A stretch of 40,181 bases of DNA from Caulobacteraceae bacterium (GTDB lineage Bacteria > Pseudomonadota > Alphaproteobacteria > Caulobacterales > Caulobacteraceae): positions 1-40,181 of the forward strand of contig JARLIQ010000073.1 in the NCBI GenBank assembly GCA_031291645.1. Direction: 5' to 3'. The stretch's first letter is position 1. Every line of letters begins with the position of its first letter. The notes under the pieces are model-generated. The model was not told where the DNA came from and did not search any database. It saw nothing but the letters and a program-made list of their open reading frames with translations. The position numbers and the translations under genes are program-made. This document shows, one piece after another, positions 1 to 6,863 of this stretch.

Positions 1-45
1 GACCCCGAAGTGCGCCGGGTCTATCTCGGCGATCGGTTCAGCTGA
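1..45 (+). CDS. lptB: LptB C-terminus (LPS export ABC ATPase), partial
   Basis: Only the last 14 codons and a TGA stop (43-45) are in the window. They read DPEVRRVYLGDRFS, which matches the usual end of LptB, the cytoplasmic ATPase of the Lpt lipopolysaccharide export complex, where an E/D-V-R-x-V-Y-L-G motif precedes a short tail. Its position directly upstream of rpoN on the same strand is the arrangement widespread in proteobacteria and supports the call. Too little is present to see any catalytic motif. Confidence 0.7.
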   Translation, partial: DPEVRRVYLGDRFS

Positions 46-188
46 GCGGGTCGAGGAAAAGCGCGAAGCGGTCTTCCGCCCGCAACCCGCGCCAACAGCG
101 TCCGGATCGAGAAATTCCTGCCGCGCATTAACCAATCGGTTGCAAGACGCGCCCTAGCCTGAGGCAAGATTCAGGCCAGGAGGGCGTT

Positions 189-1706
189 TTGGCGCTCGGT
201 GCGCGTTTAGAGTTGAGGCAGGGCCAAGGGCTCGTGATCACGCCCCAGCTGCAGCAGGCGATCAAGCTGCTGCAGCTGTCGAGCGTCGAGCTGGACGCCT
301 ATGTCGAAGGCGAACTCGAGCGCAATCCGCTGTTGCAGCGCGACGACGGGCCGGGCGAGGCCGACGGCGATCTCGACGCCGCCCCGGCGGCCGAATCGGG
401 CGCGGTGGCCACCGACCGGATCACCGAGACGGCGGCCGCGGCCGACCTCGATGCGCGGGCCGAGGACCTCTATCCCGACGCCGGCCGCGGCGGCGACGAG
501 GTCGCGGCGCCCGATTCCGAGGGCTACCACACCGGCGGCGCGGTGGACTGGACCCAGGCCGGGCGCGGCGGCTCGTTCGACGCCGACGGCGAGGGCATGG
601 AAGGCGCGCTGCAGCAGGCCACGACCCTGGCCGACCATCTGCGCGCGCAGCTGGTGGTCGCGGGCCTGTCCGGCGTCGACCAGCTGATCGCCGCGGTGCT
701 GATCGATTCGGTCGACGACGGCGGCTACCTGCGCGCCGACCTGGACGAGGTGTCCGAACGGCTCGGCTGCGCGGTCGAGCGCAGCGAGGCGGTGCTGGCG
801 CGGCTGCAGGGGTTCGAGCCCACCGGCGTGTTCGCCCGCTCGGTCGCCGAATGCCTGGCGCTGCAGCTGAAGGAGCGCGACCGGCTGGATCCGGCGATGG
901 TCGCGCTATTGGACAACCTCGAACTCGTCGCCCGCCGCGACCTGGTCCAGCTGCGGCGGCTGTGCGGCGTCGACGAAGACGACCTGAAGGACATGCTGGC
1001 CGAGCTTCGGGCCCTGACGCCCCGGCCGGGCGCGGCCTTCGGCGGCGAGCCGTCGGCGCCGGTTGTGCCCGACGTGATCGTGCGCGAGGCGCCCGGCGGG
1101 CTCTGGCACGTCGAGCTGAACAGCGACGTGTTGCCGCGGCTGCTGGTCGACCAGCGCTACCACGCCCGCATCTCCGGCGGATCGCGCAGCGACGCCGACA
1201 AGACCTTCGTCGCCGACTGCCTGGCCTCGGCCAACTGGCTGGTGCGCAGCCTCGACCAGCGGGCCAAGACCATCCTCAAGGTGGCCAGCGAGATCGTCCG
1301 CCAGCAGGACGGCTTCCTGGCCTTCGGGGTCGAGCACCTGCGGCCGCTGAACCTGAAGACCGTGGCCGAGGCCATCGGCATGCACGAATCCACCGTCAGC
1401 CGGGTGACCTCGAACAAGTACATGGCCACGCCGCGCGGCCTGTTCGAGATGAAGTTCTTCTTCACCGCCGCCATCGCCTCCTCCGACGGCGGCGCGGCCC
1501 ACTCGGCCGAGAGCGTGCGCCACAAGATCCGCCAGATGATCGACGCCGAGCAGGAATCCGAGGGCGTGCTGTCCGACGACCGGATCGTCGAAATCCTCAA
1601 GGGCGGCGGCATCGACATCGCCAGGCGCACCGTCGCCAAGTACCGCGAGGCGATGCGCATCCCCTCCTCGGTGGAGCGGCGGCGGCTGCTCAAGGAAGCG
1701 GTCTGA
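189..1706 (+). CDS. rpoN: RNA polymerase sigma-54 factor RpoN
   Basis: Sigma-54 directs RNA polymerase to -24/-12 promoters and needs AAA+ activators to open them; in Caulobacter relatives it serves flagellar, stalk and nitrogen genes. The 505-residue product has the Gln/Leu-rich activator region at residues 1-45, an acidic linker (about 50-140), a core-binding domain, a helix-turn-helix around 390-420 (LKTVAEAIGMHESTVSR) and the diagnostic RpoN box ARRTVAKYRE at about 478-487. The start is TTG: AGGAGG at 178-183 lies five bases before TTG 189, and the protein then begins at the conserved Region I. The gene sits between lptB and hpf, the standard order. Length is normal for the family. Confidence 0.96.
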   Translation: MALGARLELRQGQGLVITPQLQQAIKLLQLSSVELDAYVEGELERNPLLQRDDGPGEADGDLDAAPAAESGAVATDRITETAAAADLDARAEDLYPDAGRGGDEVAAPDSEGYHTGGAVDWTQAGRGGSFDADGEGMEGALQQATTLADHLRAQLVVAGLSGVDQLIAAVLIDSVDDGGYLRADLDEVSERLGCAVERSEAVLARLQGFEPTGVFARSVAECLALQLKERDRLDPAMVALLDNLELVARRDLVQLRRLCGVDEDDLKDMLAELRALTPRPGAAFGGEPSAPVVPDVIVREAPGGLWHVELNSDVLPRLLVDQRYHARISGGSRSDADKTFVADCLASANWLVRSLDQRAKTILKVASEIVRQQDGFLAFGVEHLRPLNLKTVAEAIGMHESTVSRVTSNKYMATPRGLFEMKFFFTAAIASSDGGAAHSAESVRHKIRQMIDAEQESEGVLSDDRIVEILKGGGIDIARRTVAKYREAMRIPSSVERRRLLKEAV

Positions 1707-1770
1707 TCCGTCGGGCGATAGGGCGTGGTCGGACTTGACTTCGCCCCGCGCGGGGGTCTGGACTGAGGCC

Positions 1771-2391
1771 ATGCAAGTTCAAGTCTCCGGCAAACACGTC
1801 AATGTCGGCGAGGCCCTCCGCAGCCGCGTCACCGACGATCTGATGGCCAGCATCGGCAAATATTTCGAGCGCGGCGGCGACGCCGAGGTGGTGGTCAGCC
1901 GCGACGGCCACGGCTTCCGCGTCGACTGCGTGGTGGCCCTGGCCTCCGGCCAGCGGCTGCTCAGCCATGGACTGGGCGGCGACGCCCACGGGGCGTTCAG
2001 CGCCGCCCTGGCCAAGATCGAAAGCCGCATCCGCCGCTACAAGCGACGGCTGAAGAGCCATTCGGTGGCGGCCAACGCCAAGGCCGCCGAGACCGCCTCG
2101 CTGATGGTGCTGCGCGCGCCCGAGGCGGCCGACGAAGCCGACGACTGGGACGACGAGGCGGAGGACCACGGCGCGCCGGCGGCGATGATCATCGCCGAAA
2201 CCCTCGAGCCGCTGCGCACCATGACTGTTTCGATGGCGGTCATGGAGATGGACTTGACCGAAAGTCAAACAATCGTGTTTAGGAACGCCGCCCACGGCGG
2301 CCTGTCGGTGGTATATCGCCGCCCGGACGGGAATATCGGCTGGATCGATCCGGAGCGGACGAGCAGGCTCAACGGAGAAAGCGCCGCCTGA
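1771..2391 (+). CDS. hpf: Long-form ribosome hibernation promoting factor HPF
   Basis: HPF binds the 30S decoding centre in non-growing cells and, in its long form, joins ribosomes into inactive 100S dimers. The 206-residue product starts MQVQVSGKHVNVGEAL, the typical N-terminal alpha/beta domain (about 1-105, ending in a basic RRYKRRLK stretch). An acidic linker follows (about 110-145), then the C-terminal dimerisation domain (about 155-200) with the V-V-Y-R-R-x-D-G-x-I-G-W-I-D signature. An earlier in-frame ATG at 1735 would add 12 residues unlike the family, so ATG 1771 is preferred; GAGG just before it is a modest ribosome site placed very close. It lies 65 bases after rpoN and is followed by ptsN, a conserved cluster. 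Confidence 0.92.
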   Translation: MQVQVSGKHVNVGEALRSRVTDDLMASIGKYFERGGDAEVVVSRDGHGFRVDCVVALASGQRLLSHGLGGDAHGAFSAALAKIESRIRRYKRRLKSHSVAANAKAAETASLMVLRAPEAADEADDWDDEAEDHGAPAAMIIAETLEPLRTMTVSMAVMEMDLTESQTIVFRNAAHGGLSVVYRRPDGNIGWIDPERTSRLNGESAA

Positions 2392-2476
2392 AGGCGCCGC
2401 CCGCTGGAGCCCCCGACGCTCTGGAGCGTTGTGCGAACCAGTCGATGGCGTGCGAACGAAAGCGAGCGTTTAGTCC

Positions 2477-2941
2477 ATGACGATCGAGGAACTGCTGGAC
2501 CGGCGCGCCATCACGCCGCGGCTCAGCGCGCGGACCAAGCGCCAGGCCCTGTCGCTGGTGGCCGAGACCGCCGCGCGGCGGTTCGGCCTGGATGCGAGCG
2601 ACGTGCTGGACGCCCTGCTGGCCCGCGAGCAGGCCGGCTCGACCGGGGTCGGCTCGGGCGTGGCGGTGCCGCACGCCCGGCTGGACGGCATCGACCGCAT
2701 GCATGGGGTGTTCGTGCGGCTGGAGACGCCGGTCGACTTCGACGCGGTCGACGACCAGCCGGTCGATCTGCTGTTCGCCCTGTTCGCCCCGCCGGACGCC
2801 GGCGCCGAACATCTGCGCGCGCTGGCCCGGGTCGCGCGGCTGCTGCGCCAGCGCGAGCTGCGCGAACAGCTGCGCCACGCCCATACGCCGGACGCGGTGT
2901 TCGCCCTGCTGGCCCAGCCGGCGCGGCCTTCGGCGGCCTGA
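2477..2941 (+). CDS. ptsN: PTS IIA-like nitrogen-regulatory protein PtsN (EIIA-Ntr)
   Basis: PtsN is the last phosphate acceptor of the nitrogen phosphotransferase system (PtsP-PtsO-PtsN). It regulates by binding partners rather than moving sugar; known partners in other bacteria include potassium transporters and the stringent-response enzyme. The 154-residue protein is a complete PTS EIIA type-2 domain with the phosphorylated histidine at His66 in GSGVAVPHARLDGI, followed by the conserved LLFALFAP strand. It is third in the cluster rpoN-hpf-ptsN, the usual proteobacterial arrangement. An 85-base gap separates it from hpf, and I see no strong Shine-Dalgarno sequence before ATG 2477. Confidence 0.93.
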   Translation: MTIEELLDRRAITPRLSARTKRQALSLVAETAARRFGLDASDVLDALLAREQAGSTGVGSGVAVPHARLDGIDRMHGVFVRLETPVDFDAVDDQPVDLLFALFAPPDAGAEHLRALARVARLLRQRELREQLRHAHTPDAVFALLAQPARPSAA

Positions 2942-2961
2942 TTTCGGGCAGCCTCCTAATC

Positions 2962-3097
2962 CGCTCATCCCGGCGAACGCCGGGACCCAGATCATACGGC
3001 CCAGTTTCAATGGGTTAAACGCGACGCTCCGCGCTTTGTCATCTGGATCCCGGCATTCGCCGGGACGAGCGGTCGAAAGGTCAGATCGATCTGAACG
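2962..3097. repeat. Inverted pair of REP-like repeats (core CCGGC-GAA-GCCGG)
   Basis: Two copies of a short palindromic unit face each other. The left copy (about 2962-2994) has the core CCCGGCGAACGCCGGGA. The right copy (about 3039-3072), read on the other strand, repeats the same flanks with only a few differences. Sequence to the right of the second copy (to about 3097) also recurs near 17942. The pair lies between the convergent ptsN and DUF1150 genes, a typical place for bacterial REP/BIME elements, which can stop transcription or protect 3' ends. The role here is inference. Confidence 0.75.
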
Positions 3098-3110
3098 CAG
3101 GCCGCAGGCC

Positions 3111-3163
3111 TAGAGCCTTTTAGGGTCAGATGGACTCATCTGAACCGCCCAAAAAAGGCTCTA
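3111..3163. repeat. 53-base palindromic intergenic repeat (TAGAGC ends)
   Basis: The outer arms TAGAGCCTTTT (3111-3121) and AAAAGGCTCTA (3153-3163) are exact reverse complements. A second inner stem, TCAGATG/CATCTGA, lies around a four-base loop. An element with the same length, end sequence and nested hairpin lies at 34592-34644. It sits between two convergent operons, so it could act as a terminator, but neither side has a clean U-run beyond the stem. Confidence 0.65.
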
Positions 3164-3224
3164 ACTTCAAAGGCGTAGAGCACCTTCGGGCGGCGAAACC
3201 GCGTACACTTTCGCCTAACGTGGT

Positions 3225-3476
3225 CTAGTGGACGGCGACCGGCGCCAGTTCGTGGGCGATGGCCGCGGCGATCGCCGACTGGCGGTCTCCGAGCACCGCG
3301 AGGCGCTCGCCGTCGGCGCGGCAAAGCGCATAGAGGATCTGTTCGGGGTCGATCGAAAAGCCTTCGACGGCTTCGACCGGGGTCGCGCCGAGAACATCGC
3401 GGGCCTTGATCGGCCTGACGTAGACCAGATTGGGCGCGCCCAGCGCGGCGAATGCTTCTTGAGTCAATGGTGTCAT
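3225..3476 (-). CDS. DUF1150 family protein
   Basis: This 83-residue cytoplasmic protein has no known reaction. It belongs to the DUF1150 family, small alphaproteobacterial proteins usually encoded directly behind an Hsp20 gene, as here. Recognisable family features are the N-terminal LGAPNLVYVRPI strand and the ending with IDPEQILYALCRADGERLAVLGDR. The start is fixed by an excellent Shine-Dalgarno sequence: on the minus strand AAGGAGGTGG lies five bases before ATG at 3476; an upstream ATG (3509) would place that site inside the gene. It is separated from the Hsp20 stop by about 45 bases, so the two are probably co-transcribed and heat-induced together (inference). Confidence 0.85.
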   Translation of the reverse strand: MTPLTQEAFAALGAPNLVYVRPIKARDVLGATPVEAVEGFSIDPEQILYALCRADGERLAVLGDRQSAIAAAIAHELAPVAVH

Positions 3477-3521
3477 TTCGACCACCTCCTTGAATACCAA
3501 ACGCATCAAACGGTCTCTGGA

Positions 3522-3947
3522 TCAGCCGGCCGTTCGAATGGGGATGTGCTTGACCTGACGCTCGGGCTTGGGACGGGCCACATCGATGTGCAGCAGGCCG
3601 TGTTCGACCACGGCGTCGCGCACCTCCATGCCGTCGGCGAGGATGAAGTTGCGGACGAACCCGCGCGCGGCGATGCCGCGATGCAGATAGGCCCGGTCCT
3701 CACCTGATCTGGCCTCGCCGTCCTTGCGGCCGGCGACGATCAGCTGATTGTCTTCGACGCTGACGCTGAGCTGGTCGGGGGAGAACCCGGCCACCGCCAG
3801 CGTGATCCGCACGCCGCCGTCGCCTGTCTCTTCGACATTGTAGGGCGGATAGCCCTCGGCGGCGGCCTTGGCCGCGCGTTCGACCAGCGCCCTTGTGTGC
3901 TCGAACCCGAGCAGGAACGGACTGTCGAACAGTAGCGTACGGTTCAT
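3522..3947 (-). CDS. ibpA: Small heat shock protein Hsp20 (IbpA-like)
   Basis: ATP-independent holdase chaperone that binds unfolding proteins and passes them to DnaK/ClpB. The 141-residue protein has a short N-terminal arm (FDSPFLLGFEHTRALVERAA), the alpha-crystallin domain (about 35-130) opening with YPPYNVEETGDGGVRITLAVAGF, the conserved HGLLHIDVARP strand near the end and a C-terminal I-P-I tail motif used for oligomerisation. Arm and tail place it in class A, the IbpA-like group of alphaproteobacteria. It precedes the DUF1150 gene on the same strand. The leader contains a hairpin over the ribosome binding site and a possible heat-shock promoter, both listed separately. Confidence 0.93.
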   Translation of the reverse strand: MNRTLLFDSPFLLGFEHTRALVERAAKAAAEGYPPYNVEETGDGGVRITLAVAGFSPDQLSVSVEDNQLIVAGRKDGEARSGEDRAYLHRGIAARGFVRNFILADGMEVRDAVVEHGLLHIDVARPKPERQVKHIPIRTAG

Positions 3948-3950
3948 CGC

Positions 3951-3977
3951 GAAGTCCTCGCTAGATCAAGCGACTTC
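3951..3977 (-). promoter_or_regulatory. Hairpin over the Hsp20 ribosome binding site, candidate RNA thermometer
   Basis: On the minus strand the 27 bases just before the Hsp20 start fold back on themselves. GAAGT (3977-3973) pairs with ACTTC (3955-3951), CGCT (3972-3969) pairs with AGCG (3962-3959), and the loop is six bases. The Shine-Dalgarno AGGA (3958-3955) falls in the three-base bulge and outer stem, seven bases from ATG 3947. Small heat shock genes of alphaproteobacteria often carry ROSE-type RNA thermometers at this spot. The pairing is seen; temperature sensing is inference, and the exact ROSE anti-Shine-Dalgarno sequence is not present. Confidence 0.45.
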
Positions 3978-4024
3978 TCCCGCCTTCCAGGGCCCTGTCA
4001 GGCGCCCCTCGCGACGGAACAAGG

Positions 4025-4056
4025 TATAGGTGGCGATTGGAAACCCACGAATCAAG
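4025..4056 (-). promoter_or_regulatory. Candidate sigma-32 heat-shock promoter for hsp20
   Basis: On the minus strand CTTGAT (4056-4051) is followed after 17 bases by CCACCTATA (4033-4025), resembling the heat-shock sigma factor elements CTTGAA and CCCCATNT. It would place the transcript start near 4017, giving a leader of about 70 bases that includes the hairpin. The -35 element overlaps the stop codon of the LysR gene upstream. Consensus match is partial. Confidence 0.35.
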
Positions 4057-4978
4057 CCGCCGCCGCGGGCGTCCGGGCGATCACCTGGGCGGCGACGCGG
4101 GCGATGGTCTCGCGCAGCCACCGGTGCGCGCTCTGGTCGTCGAAACGCCGGTGCCAGACCATGTTCACCCCGACCTTCGGCGTCTTGAACGGCAGGGCGC
4201 GGATGGCCACGGCGAAGGACTGGCGGAAGGCCACCGCGAACGGCTGGCCGAGCACGGCGACCATGTCCGAGCCGGCCAGCAGCGGGCCGGCCGACAGATA
4301 GGGCGCCTCCAGCCCGACCCGCTGGACCAGGCCGCGCTCGGCCAGGGCGGCGTCGACGAAGCCGACGTCCTCGCCGCTGGAGGTGATGTTCAGCCGCGGC
4401 AGGCCGGCCAGGGCCTCGGCGGTCAGAGCCGCGGCGGCGGCGGGATGGTCCTCGCGCAGCACCGCGACGAAATCATCCTGCAGCAGGCGCTGGCTGGCGA
4501 AGCGCAGCAGCAGCGGCTGGCCGGCGACGATGGCCAGGTCCAGTTCGCCGCGATCGAGCGCCTCGGGGATGTTCAGCGCCCCGCTGGGCGACAGGCTGAG
4601 GTGGACGCCGGGCGCCTCGCGCGCGCAGGCCAGGGCGATCGGCGCGGCCAGGACCACGGCGGCGTAGTTGTTGACCGACAGGCGGAAGCTGCGCTCGGCC
4701 GTGGCCGGATTGAACCGGTCGGGCTCCAGCGCCACGCTGAGCTCGTCCAGCGCCCGGCGCACCGGCGCGGCGAACTGCTGGGCGCGGGGCGTCGGCTCCA
4801 TGCCCGAGGGCGTGCGCACGAACAGCTGGTCGTTCATCAGCGCGCGCAGCCGCTTGAGGGCGTGGCTCATCGCCGGCTGGCTGAGATTCAGCCGGTCGGC
4901 CGCCCGGGTGACGCTGCGCTCGCGCATCACCGCGTCGAACACGATCAGCAGGTTGAGGTCGAACCGGGAGAGCTCCAT
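4052..4978 (-). CDS. LysR-family transcriptional regulator (NodD-like), last gene of efflux operon
   Basis: This 308-residue DNA-binding regulator has an N-terminal winged helix (about 1-65: MELSRFDLNLLIVFDAV, then SVTRAADRLNLSQPAMSHAL, the recognition helix) and an effector-binding domain to about 300. The opening RFDLNLL and the FVRTPSGMEPTPRA stretch place it in the NodD/NahR-like branch, whose members usually sense aromatic or other small ligands. ATG 4978 starts the conserved helix; the open frame runs much further upstream but only as a shadow of the outer-membrane gene. It begins 26 bases after that gene on the same strand, so it is likely co-transcribed with the efflux genes. LysR regulators are more often divergent from their targets. 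The ligand is unknown. Confidence 0.9.
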   Translation of the reverse strand: MELSRFDLNLLIVFDAVMRERSVTRAADRLNLSQPAMSHALKRLRALMNDQLFVRTPSGMEPTPRAQQFAAPVRRALDELSVALEPDRFNPATAERSFRLSVNNYAAVVLAAPIALACAREAPGVHLSLSPSGALNIPEALDRGELDLAIVAGQPLLLRFASQRLLQDDFVAVLREDHPAAAAALTAEALAGLPRLNITSSGEDVGFVDAALAERGLVQRVGLEAPYLSAGPLLAGSDMVAVLGQPFAVAFRQSFAVAIRALPFKTPKVGVNMVWHRRFDDQSAHRWLRETIARVAAQVIARTPAAAA

Positions 4979-5004
4979 CCAGTCCAAGTCTGGGCGCGCG
5001 CGGT

Positions 5005-6393
5005 TCAACTTGGCAAGCTCCAGCCGCCGCCCAGCGCCTGATAGAGCAGGACCAGGCTCTGCAGGTGCGCCAGCCGCGCCTGGTCCAGCGCCGCTTCGGC
5101 CGGATAGACCGCGGCCTGGGCGGCCTGCAGGGTCGGCAGGTCGACGGCGCCGGCGGCGTAGCCGGCCCTGGACATGGCCAGCGCCGCCTGCATCCGGCCG
5201 AGCGCCGCCTGGTCGGCGGTCTGCGCCGCGCCGGTGTCGCGCACCGCGCCCAGCGCATCCTCGACGTCGGCGAAGGCCTGGCGCGCGGTCTTCGAATAGT
5301 CGGCCAGCAGCTCGTCGTACCGGGCCCGGTTGCGATCCAGCTGACCGCGCAGCCGGCCGCCGTCGAAGATCGGCTGGAACACGCTGAACGCCAGATTGTA
5401 GAGGGTCTGCGGCGGCCCGCCGGCGGCGCTGGCCAGGGCCATGCTCTCGACGCCGCCGGCGGCGGTCAGGTTGAACGACGGCAGCAGGTCGGCCCGGGCC
5501 ACGGTGATGTCGGCGTTGGCCGCGGCCAGCGCCGCCTCCGAGCGCTGGACGTCGGGCCGGTGCAGCAGCAGCTGCGAGGGCAGGCCCGCGCCCAGGTCCG
5601 GCGCGGCCACCGCGTCGAGCGGCGCGCGGTCGATCTCGATGGTCTCCGGCGAGCGGCCGGTCAGGATGGCCAGGGCGTCCAGCATGTGGGTCAGCGCTCC
5701 GGCCAGGGGGCCGGTCGCCGCCTGGGCGGTCTGGACCTGGGCCTCGGCCAGGGCGAGGCTCTGGGCGTCGACCAGCCCCTGGGCGAACTTGGCCCGGGTC
5801 GCGTCGAGCTGGGCCTGGGCCAGGGCGGCCTGCTGGCGGGCGATGTCCAGCTGGTCCCGCAGCGCGCGGGCCTGGAAATAGGCGTCGGCGACGCTGGTCA
5901 GCACGGTCAGGCGGACCACCGCCTGGTCGTAGCGCGCGGCCTGGGCGGTCTGCTCCGCCGCCGTCGCCGCGGCGCGGTTCTTGCCCCAGAAGTCCAGCTC
6001 GTAGGCGACGCCCAGCTCGGCGCTGGCGTTGAGGTTGTGGCGCTCCTTGCCAAGCGGATTGACGATCCGCGTCGCCTCGCCGCCGGCGCCCAGGCCGACG
6101 GTGGGCAGCAGGGCGGCGCCGGCGATCCGGGCCTGCGCGTCGGCTTCCCGCACCCGGGCGGCGGCGGCCTTCAGGTCGTCGTTGTCGGCCTCGGCGTCGG
6201 CGAGCAGCCGGTCGAGCTGCGGCGACTTGAACCCGCGCCACCAGTCGGTGGCCGGCCAGGCCTGGGTGACGGAACCCTGGCGCCAGGCCGGGGGGCTGGC
6301 GGTGGCGGGCGCGGTGTGATCGGGCGCCAGCTGGCAGCCGGCCAGGGCGGCGGCGGCCAGCGCCAGGATCAGGCGGGGGGCTTGGCGGATCAT
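5005..6393 (-). CDS. RND efflux outer-membrane factor lipoprotein (NodT/OprM family)
   Basis: Trimeric TolC-like channel that carries substrate of the RND pump through the outer membrane. The 462-residue product has a lipoprotein signal, ILALAAAALAGC, with the acylated Cys at residue 20. Two outer-membrane-efflux repeats follow, with the usual coiled-coil Ala/Gln/Asp-rich helices and family motifs such as DWWRGFKSPQLDRLL and HRPDVQRSEAALAAANADI. Length fits the OprM/NodT class. ATG 6393 overlaps the TGA of the HbpS-like gene in an ATGA, so translation is probably coupled. It completes a tripartite pump with the two genes further upstream. Confidence 0.93.
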   Translation of the reverse strand: MIRQAPRLILALAAAALAGCQLAPDHTAPATASPPAWRQGSVTQAWPATDWWRGFKSPQLDRLLADAEADNDDLKAAAARVREADAQARIAGAALLPTVGLGAGGEATRIVNPLGKERHNLNASAELGVAYELDFWGKNRAAATAAEQTAQAARYDQAVVRLTVLTSVADAYFQARALRDQLDIARQQAALAQAQLDATRAKFAQGLVDAQSLALAEAQVQTAQAATGPLAGALTHMLDALAILTGRSPETIEIDRAPLDAVAAPDLGAGLPSQLLLHRPDVQRSEAALAAANADITVARADLLPSFNLTAAGGVESMALASAAGGPPQTLYNLAFSVFQPIFDGGRLRGQLDRNRARYDELLADYSKTARQAFADVEDALGAVRDTGAAQTADQAALGRMQAALAMSRAGYAAGAVDLPTLQAAQAAVYPAEAALDQARLAHLQSLVLLYQALGGGWSLPS

Positions 6394-6863
6394 GGCAGGG
6401 TCGCGAAATGCTCGGCGGTGATCTTGGCGATGGTCGCGTCCATCTCCTTGTCGCGGCCGGCGACGCCGATCGCGCCGACCACCGCGCCATCGATCACCAG
6501 GGGAGTGCCGCCGCGCAGGGCGGTGAAGCCGGCCGTGGCCAGGCCGACCCGGCCCTTGGCGACATTCTCCTCGACCTCCTCGGTCGGGCGCTGCAGCAGG
6601 GCGGCGGTGCGCGCCTTGCCGATGGCCAGGTCGGCGCTGCCCGGACGGACCTCGTCCATCCGGTCGAAGGCCAGAAGGCCGCCGTCCTGGTTGACCACGG
6701 CGATGGCCGAGGGCGCCTTCATCATCTGGGCCGCCTGTTCGGCCGCCTGCAGCACCGCCTGGGCCCCGGCGTGGGTCAGGGTCCGGTCTTCCCGGGTCAG
6801 CGGCTCGCCGTGGGCGGGCCAGGCGACCAGGGCGGCGATCAGAAAGTAGGGACGCGGGGTCAT
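6390..6863 (-). CDS. Secreted GlcG/HbpS-family (heme-binding type) protein within efflux operon
   Basis: This 157-residue protein has a probable signal peptide (residues 1-19, MTPRPYFLIAALVAWPAHG) and a single GlcG/HbpS domain (Pfam Haem_degrading). Seen motifs are SAIAVVNQDGGLLAFDRMDEVRPGS (split here by family strands), the KARTAALLQRPTEEV helix and the glycine-rich end GAVVGAIGVAGRDKEMDATIAKI. HbpS of Streptomyces is an extracellular heme- and iron-binding redox sensor, while other family members have no proven activity. Start ATG 6863 overlaps the stop of the RND gene, and its own stop overlaps the outer-membrane factor start, both as ATGA. This embeds it tightly between pump and channel. 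A periplasmic role beside the pump is inference. Confidence 0.88.
   Translation of the reverse strand: MTPRPYFLIAALVAWPAHGEPLTREDRTLTHAGAQAVLQAAEQAAQMMKAPSAIAVVNQDGGLLAFDRMDEVRPGSADLAIGKARTAALLQRPTEEVEENVAKGRVGLATAGFTALRGGTPLVIDGAVVGAIGVAGRDKEMDATIAKITAEHFATLP

Noticed and set aside
1707-1770. Sigma-54 promoter (GG-N10-GC) in front of hpf or ptsN
   Set aside because: No convincing TGGCAC-N5-TTGC match in the short spaces; not claimed.
3192-3215. Seven-base hairpin (GGCGAAA/TTTCGCC) after the DUF1150 stop as a terminator
   Set aside because: Ten-base loop and no U-run on the minus strand; too weak to list as a feature.
2942-3224. CRISPR array in the repeat-rich spaces
   Set aside because: The repeats are few, palindromic and without regular spacers, and no cas genes are present.
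4052-6490. 812-codon minus-strand frame that would fuse the LysR gene to an upstream extension
   Set aside because: The first 500 residues are an out-of-phase reading of the outer-membrane factor gene; the LysR domain begins at ATG 4978.
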